Shown in pieces: positions 1 through 6,174 of a stretch of DNA of 11,396 nucleotides. The notes beneath the pieces are model-generated. The model worked only from the letters and a program-made list of their open reading frames with translations. It was not told the origin of the DNA and did not search any database. Each line of letters begins with the position of its first letter. Position 1 is the first letter of the stretch. This stretch comes from W425 sp964503235 (GTDB taxonomy: Bacteria > Chloroflexota > Dehalococcoidia > Dehalococcoidales > RBG-16-60-22). Where the stretch lies: contig CAZCZJ010000076.1 of assembly GCA_964503235.1 (NCBI GenBank), forward strand, positions 1-11,396. Reading direction: 5' to 3'. The translations under genes were made by a program, and so were the position numbers.

Positions 1-761
1 TCATCGCCGGGCACGTTACCAAGGAAGGCGCTATCGCCGGGCCGCGGGTGCTGGAACACATCGTCGATGTCGTCCTCTACCTGGAAGGCGAGCCGTTCAG
101 CGCTTACCGCCTGCTGCGCAGTGTCAAAAACCGCTTCGGCTCCACCAACGAGGTCGGCGTTTTCGAGATGAAGGAGCAGGGCATGGTCGAGGTTGCCAAT
201 CCCTCGCGGGCTTTCCTGTCGCAGCGGGGGGCGGGAACGATAGGCTCGGCGGTGGTGTCCACCATCGAGGGCAGTCGACCACTTTTAGTAGAGATACAGG
301 CGTTGACGACCCCCACCAGCTTCGGGCAGCCGCGGCGCACCGCTAACGGCGTCGATTTCAACCGTCTGCTGCTGGTGGCGGCGGTACTCACCAGGAGGGC
401 GGGACTGAAGCTGGGCAACCAGGATATCATGGTCAACGTCATCGGCGGACTGAAGGTAAGCGAACCCGCCGCGGATTTAGGCATGGCGCTGGCGATTGCC
501 TCCAGCTGCCGCGACCTCGAGGTTGCCCCGCAGACGGCGGCGGTGGGGGAGATAGGATTGAGCGGAGAAATAAGGAAGGTATCCCAACTGGAGCGCCGAC
601 TCGGCGAAGCGGCCAGGCTGGGTTTTACGAAGTGTATTGTTCCCCAGGCGGGGGATAAGATAGCTCCTTCTAAAGATATACAGGTAATCCCGGTGGGGAG
701 TGTAAGGGAGGCGATAGCGGTGGGGCTGGTGGGGAGGAAAATAAAAGATACGGGGAGTTAA
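1..761 (+). CDS. radA: DNA repair protein RadA (Sms), C-terminal part; 5' end outside window
   Basis: RadA is a RecA-like ATPase that processes recombination intermediates by promoting branch migration. The window opens inside the gene; the first whole codon is at base 3 and reads IAGHVTKEG..., so the GTG at 48 is internal. About 252 codons remain of a protein usually near 450 residues; the zinc finger and Walker A motif lie upstream of the window. What is visible: the end of the ATPase core (GHVTKEG, then GPRVLEH), the RadA-specific KNRFG motif (codons at 126–140), and the Lon-protease-like C-terminal domain (NPSRAFLSQ, RPLLVEIQAL, VNVIGGLKV, EIGLSGEIRKV). RadA proteins use this domain as a scaffold, not as a protease. 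The gene ends in TAA and is followed directly by intergenic repeat copy A. In Dehalococcoides-type genomes radA sits next to ispD; here a repeat and a TIR gene separate them. Confidence 0.95.
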   Translation, partial: IAGHVTKEGAIAGPRVLEHIVDVVLYLEGEPFSAYRLLRSVKNRFGSTNEVGVFEMKEQGMVEVANPSRAFLSQRGAGTIGSAVVSTIEGSRPLLVEIQALTTPTSFGQPRRTANGVDFNRLLLVAAVLTRRAGLKLGNQDIMVNVIGGLKVSEPAADLGMALAIASSCRDLEVAPQTAAVGEIGLSGEIRKVSQLERRLGEAARLGFTKCIVPQAGDKIAPSKDIQVIPVGSVREAIAVGLVGRKIKDTGS

Positions 762-770
762 AGAGGAAAC

Positions 771-971
771 CTATCCCCCTTGACCCCCTTCCCTTGGGGA
801 TTTGGTTAAGGGAAGGGGGAATAAATAGAGAGGGGTTTCACCCCTCTCAGACTCACCCCGGATTAGGGGTAATGGATAATACACTTTCGGGAGTATAATG
901 GGGTGGGGAGGAAAACTAAGGTCTATGACGCCGATGCCGCGAGGGCGGCAGGGTGGGAAAAGATACCAATG
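771..971 (+). repeat. Intergenic repeat copy A (three hairpins plus right-hand core)
   Basis: This non-coding block fills most of the radA–TIR gap. Seen directly, it holds three successive hairpins. H1 is a perfect 12-bp stem, CCCCCTTCCCTT (784–795) with its complement at 808–819. H2 is an 8-bp stem, GAGAGGGG (828–835) with CCCCTCTC (841–848), loop TTTCA. H3 is ACCCC (855–859) with GGGGT (866–870). The right-hand core at 918–971 matches copy B (4288–4341) at 44 of 54 positions without gaps, including an identical run GGGTGGGAAAAGATA. H2 and its order relative to H1 and H3 recur in copy C. No open reading frame or transposase is present. H1 lacks a U-run, so it is not a standard terminator. 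A TATAAT at 894–899 lies inside the block but has no recognisable -35. The core ends 25 bp before the TIR gene. Confidence 0.8.
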
Positions 972-996
972 AGAGGGAGGCGAGGAGGAAATATCG

Positions 997-1797
997 ATGG
1001 CGAATAAATCAATTTGGCTTACCTACGCTTGGGAAGATAATAAAGACGGTGATGTTGATTTCGCTGCGCAGGAGTTAATTAGAACAGGGCTTGATGTAAA
1101 GTTAGACCGCTGGAACCTTACTGCTGGAAAACGTTTATGGGAGCAGATTGAATCTTTTATACAAGACTCCTCCAAATCTGATGGTTGGCTTCTTTACGCA
1201 ACACAAAATAGTCTAGGTAACGAAAAATGCAAGGAAGAATTTTACTACGCATTAGACCGCGCACTTGAAACAAGGGGTGGGGATTTCCCTGTAATTGCCC
1301 TATTCCCTTCCACAGTAGATGAAAGTTTAATACCGGCGGGCATTAAAATCAGACTTCATGTCAGTATTACTGACCCAGATTGGAAAGAGAGAATAGTCGC
1401 TTCTGTTGAAAGACGCGATCCCTCAATCACAAAACATTTGCTAGAGCCATATTCTGTAACAATTCACGATGTTTTTAAAGCCGGCGGACAGCAAAGTTAT
1501 GCCATTGAAGTAAGACCCAGAGGAGGGACTTGGTCACCATTTATTGCCTACATACCATTTGAAGAGAAGGATGAAGTGTCACCTAAATTGTCGTACGGCC
1601 CAGCGAAACATATTCCAAATTCGACTATACTATTTGACTGCGGTGAAGGTAAAACTTTAGATAATAAATTTTGGCTTATTTTTGCTTCTAACGAAGCTAC
1701 TCCAACACAAAGCTATTATATTTCTTGTAAGAAATTACCGTCTTTTCTTATTTTTGGGATAAAAGGGGAGGCAACTCAGTATAGAGTCACTTTCTGA
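997..1797 (+). CDS. TIR-domain protein with unrecognised C-terminal domain
   Basis: This is a 266-residue protein with no signal peptide or membrane segment. Residues about 4–135 fit a TIR domain: an opening strand and box-1-like WLTYAWED (7–14), then LDRWNL (36–41), an alternating strand WLLYAT (64–69), and a C-x-x-E (Cys78, Glu81), where TIR NADases carry their catalytic glutamate in the pattern (W)CxxE. Many bacterial TIR domains cleave NAD+ or build ADP-ribose signals in phage defence, but which applies here is not visible. Residues about 146–266 are beta-rich and aromatic, and I do not recognise them; they may be a sensor or binding domain. A strong Shine-Dalgarno AGGAGG (983–988) lies 8 nt before the ATG. 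The gene is AT-rich (for example 26 of 60 G+C at 1021–1080 and 18 of 60 at 1621–1680, against 41 of 60 in ispD at 2161–2220), suggesting acquisition by transfer. No Thoeris, CBASS or Argonaute partner is visible in the window. Confidence 0.75.
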   Translation: MANKSIWLTYAWEDNKDGDVDFAAQELIRTGLDVKLDRWNLTAGKRLWEQIESFIQDSSKSDGWLLYATQNSLGNEKCKEEFYYALDRALETRGGDFPVIALFPSTVDESLIPAGIKIRLHVSITDPDWKERIVASVERRDPSITKHLLEPYSVTIHDVFKAGGQQSYAIEVRPRGGTWSPFIAYIPFEEKDEVSPKLSYGPAKHIPNSTILFDCGEGKTLDNKFWLIFASNEATPTQSYYISCKKLPSFLIFGIKGEATQYRVTF

Positions 1798-1836
1798 TAG
1801 TCTGGATGAAAATAACTAATTATAGGTAGTAAATAT

Positions 1837-2523
1837 ATGAAAAATAACCAAAAAGTGGCCGCCATTATCGTCGCGGCGGGGGAGGGGAGAAGAATGGGGG
1901 GCATGGACAAAGTCTTCGCCGAGTTGGACGGCGAGTCCATCCTAATGCGGGCTACCTGTCCTTTTCAGCAATGCAAACTCATCGACCAGATAGTGGTGGT
2001 AGTCAGCGGCGATAATGAGAAAAAGTGCCGCCGCCTGGTAACAGGCAAAGAATGGTCTAAAGTTACCGATGTCTGCATCGGCGGTAAGCGCCGGCAGGAC
2101 TCCGTGGCGGCGGGACTGAAACAGCTCAACGGCTACGACTGGGTGGTCATTCACGACGGCGCCCGACCGCTGGTAACGGTGGACCTGATAGAGCGGGGGC
2201 TGGAGGCGGCTCAAGAGACGGGAGCCGCGGCGGCCGCCGTTCCGGTCACGGATACCATCAAGGCAGTGGACGATAGCGGGATAGTCTCCCAGACGCCGTC
2301 ACGTCAAAATCTGAGGGCGGTACAGACGCCGCAGGTGTTCCGCTTCGATGTTATTCAAATAGCCCATCAGCAGGACTGTGGTGACGTCACTGACGACGCC
2401 TCGCTGGTGGAAAATTTGGGACACAAGGTTAAGCTGTACGAAGGCTCTTATGATAATATAAAGATAACCACTCCGGCCGACCTTGTTCTGGCCGAGGTGT
2501 TCTTAAGAAAATATGAAAAGTAA
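1837..2523 (+). CDS. ispD: 2-C-methyl-D-erythritol 4-phosphate cytidylyltransferase
   Basis: IspD joins MEP to CTP to make CDP-methylerythritol, the third step of the cytosolic MEP isoprenoid pathway. The protein has 228 residues, the normal length. The nucleotide-binding loop IIVAAGEGRRMGG (residues about 10–22) with a downstream Lys, VVIHDGARPLV, the QTPQVF strand, VTDDASLVE and the closing KITTPADL are all in place, so the enzyme looks intact. A weak AGGT at 1824–1827 is the only ribosome-binding candidate. The gene follows the TIR gene by 39 bp and its last 11 bases overlap ispF. Base composition returns sharply to GC-rich after the TIR gene. Confidence 0.96.
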   Translation: MKNNQKVAAIIVAAGEGRRMGGMDKVFAELDGESILMRATCPFQQCKLIDQIVVVVSGDNEKKCRRLVTGKEWSKVTDVCIGGKRRQDSVAAGLKQLNGYDWVVIHDGARPLVTVDLIERGLEAAQETGAAAAAVPVTDTIKAVDDSGIVSQTPSRQNLRAVQTPQVFRFDVIQIAHQQDCGDVTDDASLVENLGHKVKLYEGSYDNIKITTPADLVLAEVFLRKYEK

Positions 2524-3013
2524 TAGGCGCATCGGCATAGGCTATGATGTTCACCCCCTGGTGCCCGGGCGGAAACTGGTGCTGGGGGGTATCGAGGTAC
2601 CCTTTGATAAGGGGCTGGACGGCTGGAGCGATGCCGATGTGCTAACTCACGCCGTTATCGATGCCCTGCTGGGCGCGGCCGCGCTGGGTGATATTGGTAC
2701 GCACTTCCCACCCGGTGAAGCACAGTACAAGGATATTTCCAGCCTGACGCTATTGAGAGAGGTGAAAGCAAAACTGGAGGCGGAAGGCTGGGGGGTGGTC
2801 AATATCGATGTTACCGTGGTGGCTGAACAGCCCAGGCTCAGAGAATACATCGACGGTATGCGGGAAGAATTGAGCCGTACGCTGTATATACCTGTCGACC
2901 GGGTCAGCGTCAAAGCCAGTACCGGCAACGGACTGGGGGTAATCGGACAGGGCGGGGGAATCGCGGCCTGCGCCGTAGCTATGATAGAAAGCGATATAGA
3001 TGAAGATTTATAA
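2513..3013 (+). CDS. ispF: 2-C-methyl-D-erythritol 2,4-cyclodiphosphate synthase
   Basis: IspF cyclises the phosphorylated product of the IspD/IspE steps to MEcPP with release of CMP; the family works as a zinc-dependent homotrimer. At 166 residues the protein is of usual size. The metal-binding GYDVH (residues 9–13), the long SDADVLTHAVIDALLG segment, GDIGTHFP, and the C-terminal STGNGLGVIGQGGG loop are present. In many homologues that loop reads TTNEGLGFIGRGEG, so the loop is slightly divergent but recognisable. The ATG lies inside the end of ispD (11-base overlap), and the gene overlaps cysS by 14 bases at its own end. This points to translational coupling across ispD–ispF–cysS. Confidence 0.96.
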   Translation: MKSNRRIGIGYDVHPLVPGRKLVLGGIEVPFDKGLDGWSDADVLTHAVIDALLGAAALGDIGTHFPPGEAQYKDISSLTLLREVKAKLEAEGWGVVNIDVTVVAEQPRLREYIDGMREELSRTLYIPVDRVSVKASTGNGLGVIGQGGGIAACAVAMIESDIDEDL

Positions 3014-4226
3014 CTCTCTCTCGGCGAAAAAGGAGGAATTTCAGCCTCGGGGTGATGTCGTGACGATGTACGTCTGCGGCATTAACCCCTACGACGACGC
3101 TCACATCGGCCACGCCCTGAGCTATATCTTCTTTGACGTCGTCCGCCGTTACCTGGAATTCCGCGGCTATAAAGTAAAGCACGTTCAGAATATCACCGAT
3201 ATCGAGGACAACATCATCGCCACGGCCAATCGACGCGGCTTATCCGTGGCGGAACTCACCCAGAAATACGTCGAACGCTATGACGAGGACATGGCGGCGC
3301 TGAACGTCCGCCCCGCTCATATTTTCCCGCGGGCCATGGGCGAAATCGACAAGATGATAGAAATCGTGCAGGGTCTGGTAGACAAGGGATTCGCCTACGC
3401 CGTCGGCGGGAATGTCTATTTCCGGGTGAGGAATATGCCCGATTACGGTAAGCTGTCGCACCGCACGCTGGACTCGATGATGGCGGGGGCGCGCGTCGAG
3501 GCGGGCGAGGAGAAAGAGCACCCCATGGATTTTATTCTCTGGAAGGAGTCGAAGCCGGGTGAACCTTTCTGGGAAAGCCCCTGGGGCCAGGGCCGACCGG
3601 GCTGGCACATCGAGTGCAGCGCCATGTCNNNNNNNNNNNNNNNNNNNNNNNNNNNNNNNNNNNNNNNNNNNNNNNNNNNNNNNNNNNNNNNNNNNNNNNN
3701 NNNNNNNNNNNNNNNNNNNNNNNNNNNNCTCGGTTCCTACTACCGCAGCCCGCTGACCTATACCGAAGAGGCCCTGGAAGCGGCGGAGCGGGGGGCTGAT
3801 AGGCTGAGGCAGGCGGTTTCGCGGGACGACACCGGGGGTAAAGGAAAGGCACTGGATGCCGCGCCGTACCGGAGTAAGTTTATTGAAGCTATGGATAAAG
3901 ATATTAACACCCCGCAGGGGCTGGCGGTCCTCTTCGACCTGGCACGGGAAATCAACCAGGCCGGGGATAAGGGTATTGGTACTGCGCAGGCCCGCGAAGC
4001 GTTAAAGGAATTGGGGGGAGTGCTGGGGTTGATTTTCAACGAGCCGGAGGAAGCGCCGCTGGATGCAGAATTACAAGAACGGATTAGTAAGCTCATCGAG
4101 GAAAGGGCCGCTGCCCGCAGGGAGAAAAACTGGCAGCTTGCCGATGAAATACGCACCAAGCTTGAAGAACTCGGCATTGCCCTGGAAGATACGCCAACAG
4201 GCACGGTCTGGAAGAGAAAGAGATAA
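3000..4226 (+). CDS. cysS: Cysteinyl-tRNA synthetase, interrupted by a 100-N assembly gap
   Basis: CysS charges tRNA-Cys in the cytosol. The N-terminal catalytic part shows MYVCGINPYDDAHIGHA, with a zinc-ligand Cys26 and the HIGH motif at residues 35–38, then VQNITDIEDNI and GRPGWHIECSAM with a second zinc-ligand Cys. Bases 3629–3728 are N. Sequence resumes at LGSYYRSPLTYTEEAL in the same frame and runs through the helical anticodon-binding region to the C terminus. By comparison with E. coli CysS, as I recall it, the hidden stretch is about 80 residues. It would include the HGGGSDL and HHENE metal and substrate region and the KMSKS loop, giving a true length near 455 residues. The start overlaps ispF by 14 bases and matches family N termini. 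The frame closing across exactly 100 N is a coincidence or the result of gap padding. Confidence 0.95.
   Translation: MKIYNSLSAKKEEFQPRGDVVTMYVCGINPYDDAHIGHALSYIFFDVVRRYLEFRGYKVKHVQNITDIEDNIIATANRRGLSVAELTQKYVERYDEDMAALNVRPAHIFPRAMGEIDKMIEIVQGLVDKGFAYAVGGNVYFRVRNMPDYGKLSHRTLDSMMAGARVEAGEEKEHPMDFILWKESKPGEPFWESPWGQGRPGWHIECSAMXXXXXXXXXXXXXXXXXXXXXXXXXXXXXXXXXXLGSYYRSPLTYTEEALEAAERGADRLRQAVSRDDTGGKGKALDAAPYRSKFIEAMDKDINTPQGLAVLFDLAREINQAGDKGIGTAQAREALKELGGVLGLIFNEPEEAPLDAELQERISKLIEERAAARREKNWQLADEIRTKLEELGIALEDTPTGTVWKRKR
3629..3728. other. Assembly gap of 100 N inside cysS
   Basis: Exactly 100 N, the customary placeholder for a gap of unknown length. Family comparison suggests roughly 240 bases are missing, not 100. 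Coordinates downstream of this point in a finished genome would therefore shift by about 140. Confidence 0.95.
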
Positions 4227-4236
4227 TTTTTCTCTG

Positions 4237-4341
4237 TTCCCGCGTCCCACCGCCCTTTGAGGTGGGGGGATAAGGGGTGGCAATTTAAAGGCCTGTAACG
4301 CGGAAGATGCGAGGGCGGTCGGGTGGGAAAAGATATCAATG
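4237..4341 (+). repeat. Intergenic repeat copy B (short form with inverted ends)
   Basis: This copy lies between cysS and the small membrane-protein gene. The 54-nt stretch 4288–4341 aligns without gaps to 918–971 of copy A (44 identities). The left side carries an inverted counterpart of the core: TTCCC (4237–4241) and ACCGCCCT (4249–4256) are complementary to GGGAA (4325–4329) and AGGGCGGT (4312–4319), in matching order. The copy could therefore fold back on itself. A competing small stem is CCCACC (4246–4251) with GGTGGG (4261–4266). The hairpins H1–H3 of copies A and C are absent, so B looks like a deleted or minimal form. Confidence 0.75.
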
Positions 4342-4380
4342 GGGGGCGGCAGGGGTGAAATAACCAATGGGAGGTGCAGC

Positions 4381-4596
4381 GTGTGGCAGAATATCGCCTA
4401 TACATTAATCGGTCTCGGTTTTCTAGCCCTTATCGGCTGGGCCGTCAAGGGATTTTTCATGGAGAGTGACATTCCTCTTCTAATACGCGTGGCGGTGGGG
4501 ATAATGGGGGCGGGTATCATTATATTAATCATCGTTGCCGTTAAAGACAGGCTAAAAAAAGCCAAGACCGAGAATTTTAAGGGGGTAGAAAGATGA
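4381..4596 (+). CDS. Small two-helix membrane protein, function unknown
   Basis: This is a 71-residue protein that I do not recognise as a named family. It has two hydrophobic helices, residues about 4–22 (YTLIGLGFLALIGWAV) and 32–54 (IRVAVGIMGAGIIILIIVAV), joined by a short loop with Glu and Asp. A basic tail rich in Lys follows (DRLKKAKTENFK). By the positive-inside rule the tail is cytoplasmic. I chose the GTG at 4381 because GGGAGGTG lies just upstream with good spacing; the in-frame ATG at 4339 falls inside repeat copy B and has no better site. Its stop overlaps the YbjQ gene's start (ATGA at 4593–4596), so the two are probably co-translated and may act together. Confidence 0.75.
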   Translation: MWQNIAYTLIGLGFLALIGWAVKGFFMESDIPLLIRVAVGIMGAGIIILIIVAVKDRLKKAKTENFKGVER

Positions 4597-4907
4597 TTGT
4601 TACCACCACCGAACAGATAGAAGGAAAAAAGGTAAAAAAGACCATCGGCATGGTCAGGGGCAGCACCATCCGCGCCAAGCATATCGGTAAAGATATCATG
4701 GCTGCCTTCAGAGGTATGGCCGGGGGTGAGATAACCGAATATACCAAGATGATGGCTGAAGCACGGGAAGAAGCTCTGAATCGGATGATTGAGGTTGCCG
4801 AGAAGGAGGGAGCCAACGCCGTGGTGGCAGTCCGCTTCGGGACATCGATGGTGATGCAGAACGCCGCCGAAGTTCTTGCCTACGGTACGGGGGTGGTGCT
4901 GGAATAA
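4593..4907 (+). CDS. YbjQ/UPF0145 family protein
   Basis: This 104-residue cytosolic protein matches the YbjQ (UPF0145) family, annotated in databases as a putative heavy-metal-binding domain. Family landmarks: the TTTEQIEGKKV opening strand, a central GMVRGSTI, AFRGMAGGEITEYTKMM, the AREEALNRM helix, and the conserved GANAVVAVRF strand near residues 73–82. Homologues form beta-rich oligomers; a firm biochemical role is not established, so no function is asserted. It overlaps the preceding membrane-protein gene by 4 bases, and its stop codon at 4905–4907 is followed at once by the radical SAM start. YbjQ proteins beside short membrane proteins suggest membrane recruitment, which is inference. 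Confidence 0.88.
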   Translation: MIVTTTEQIEGKKVKKTIGMVRGSTIRAKHIGKDIMAAFRGMAGGEITEYTKMMAEAREEALNRMIEVAEKEGANAVVAVRFGTSMVMQNAAEVLAYGTGVVLE

Positions 4908-6170
4908 ATGAGCTTGGTAAAAATACTGGCTAACCTGACCGGACTGGTTACGCGTCGCGAAGGCAGGAAGTTCCTTAAGCTCGGCGAGGAAATCGATGAA
5001 GCCGTCCTGACGCCGTCCGGACTCGGGGGAAGTATAAACCCCTCTCTCTATATACACATTCCCTTCTGTAGGAGCCTGTGCCCCTTCTGCTGCTTTAACC
5101 GGTATCTATTCGATGAAGCTAAAGCCAGGCAATATTTCAAGGACTTGAAAAAAGAACTTGAAATATATATAGAAAAAGGCTTCATATTTTCTGATTTTTA
5201 CTTCGGCGGCGGCACCCCCACCGTGCTCATGGATGAGTTAACCGAAATCATTGATTACCTCAGGACTAAGTTCACGGTACGGCAGATTTCGCTGGAAACG
5301 ACCCCTTGGGAGATAAACCTCAAAAATGTGGCTGCCCTGAAAAATGCGGGTATCAACCGGCTGTCCATCGGGGTGCAGAGCTTCGACGTCGATGTCCTCA
5401 AGAATATGGGAAGGCCCTCTTCTCCCGGGGAGGAAACGGCGGAGAAACTGCTCATGGCCGAAGGGGAGTTTGCTACCCTCAACGTGGACTTCGTCTTTAA
5501 TTTCCCCGGTCAATCTATAACGCAGTTCGAAGCCGACGTAACACGATTCAAGGAGCTGGGGATAGACCAGGCGACTTTTTACCCGCTGATGCCCTCGCCG
5601 CACAAGAAGGACGCTATGGAACGCCGGTTCAACCGGGTAAGCACCTCGCGGGAAAAGCAGTTTTACGACGTTATCCTCAGGGAGCTCTACGAGAAAGGCT
5701 ACCAGGCATCCACCGTCTGGTGTTTCTCACGCGGCGAGAGGATGATTGACGAATACATCGTCGAGGACGATGACTATATCGGCATCGGCGCTGGCTCCGT
5801 CAGCATTGTCGGGGGCAACTTCTTCGTAAACTCGTTTTCACTGGAACGGTACGGCGATTTTCTGAGCCACGACCGCCTGCCGGTTATCGGCTGGCGGCGG
5901 CTATCCCCGCGGGAGCACATGCGTTATTATCTATTGACCAAACTTTTCGGCATGAAGCTGGATAAAGAGAAGTTCAAGCGAAGGTTTCAGTCCGCTATCG
6001 ATGAAAAGCTGAGAAAAGAGATGCTTTTCTTCAAGATGTTCGGGCTGGTGAAGGGCGACGGCTCGTTGAGCGTTACCGCGAAGGGGGTGTACCCGGTCAG
6101 CGTGATGATGCGGGAGTTCTTCGCGGCGCTGAACGGCTTGAGGGAATACTGCATCGAGAACCAGGTTTAG
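4908..6170 (+). CDS. Radical SAM protein of the HemN/HemW (coproporphyrinogen III oxidase-like) family
   Basis: 420 residues. The radical SAM cluster motif is SLYIHIPFC followed by RSLCPFC (Cys54, Cys58, Cys61), which binds a [4Fe-4S] cluster and SAM. GGGTPT (100–105), INRLSIGVQSF (about 149–159) and FVFNFPGQS are HemN/HemW-family landmarks. The C-terminal third (from about 310) fits the HemN C-terminal helical domain. The motif is followed by C-F-N. HemN has a fourth Cys two residues after the third; here the extra Cys62 is directly next to Cys61, and Phe63 follows as in HemW-like proteins. Calling it coproporphyrinogen dehydrogenase is therefore not justified; a HemW-like haem chaperone or another SAM-dependent function is equally possible. 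An N-terminal extension of about 45 residues precedes the core. It starts on the base after the YbjQ stop codon and ends 4 bp from the convergent ubiE. Confidence 0.88.
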   Translation: MSLVKILANLTGLVTRREGRKFLKLGEEIDEAVLTPSGLGGSINPSLYIHIPFCRSLCPFCCFNRYLFDEAKARQYFKDLKKELEIYIEKGFIFSDFYFGGGTPTVLMDELTEIIDYLRTKFTVRQISLETTPWEINLKNVAALKNAGINRLSIGVQSFDVDVLKNMGRPSSPGEETAEKLLMAEGEFATLNVDFVFNFPGQSITQFEADVTRFKELGIDQATFYPLMPSPHKKDAMERRFNRVSTSREKQFYDVILRELYEKGYQASTVWCFSRGERMIDEYIVEDDDYIGIGAGSVSIVGGNFFVNSFSLERYGDFLSHDRLPVIGWRRLSPREHMRYYLLTKLFGMKLDKEKFKRRFQSAIDEKLRKEMLFFKMFGLVKGDGSLSVTAKGVYPVSVMMREFFAALNGLREYCIENQV

Positions 6171-6174
6171 ATGC

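Noticed and set aside
784..819. Perfect 12-bp hairpin after radA as a Rho-independent terminator
   Set aside because: There is no T-run after the stem on either strand, and an analogous first hairpin (H1) occurs in repeat copy C away from any gene end on that strand. It is treated as part of the repeat.
894..899. Perfect TATAAT upstream of the TIR gene as a promoter
   Set aside because: No -35 at 16–18 nt spacing and no extended -10 (TG) before it. It lies within the repeat, so it stays a possibility and is not annotated.
771..970. CRISPR array or tandem repeats in the intergenic regions
   Set aside because: The repeats are dispersed kilobases apart, vary in length and show no regular repeat-spacer spacing; no cas genes are present.
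3028..3040. Strong Shine-Dalgarno AAGGAGGAA inside the start of cysS, suggesting a later start
   Set aside because: These bases encode Lys-Lys-Glu-Glu of the conserved CysS N terminus, and the family start at 3000 fits better than any later codon.
3758..4405. 215-codon - strand open reading frame across the cysS end and repeat B
   Set aside because: It is antisense to clear CysS protein sequence, is rich in Ser and Pro as expected for a shadow, and has no ribosome-binding site.
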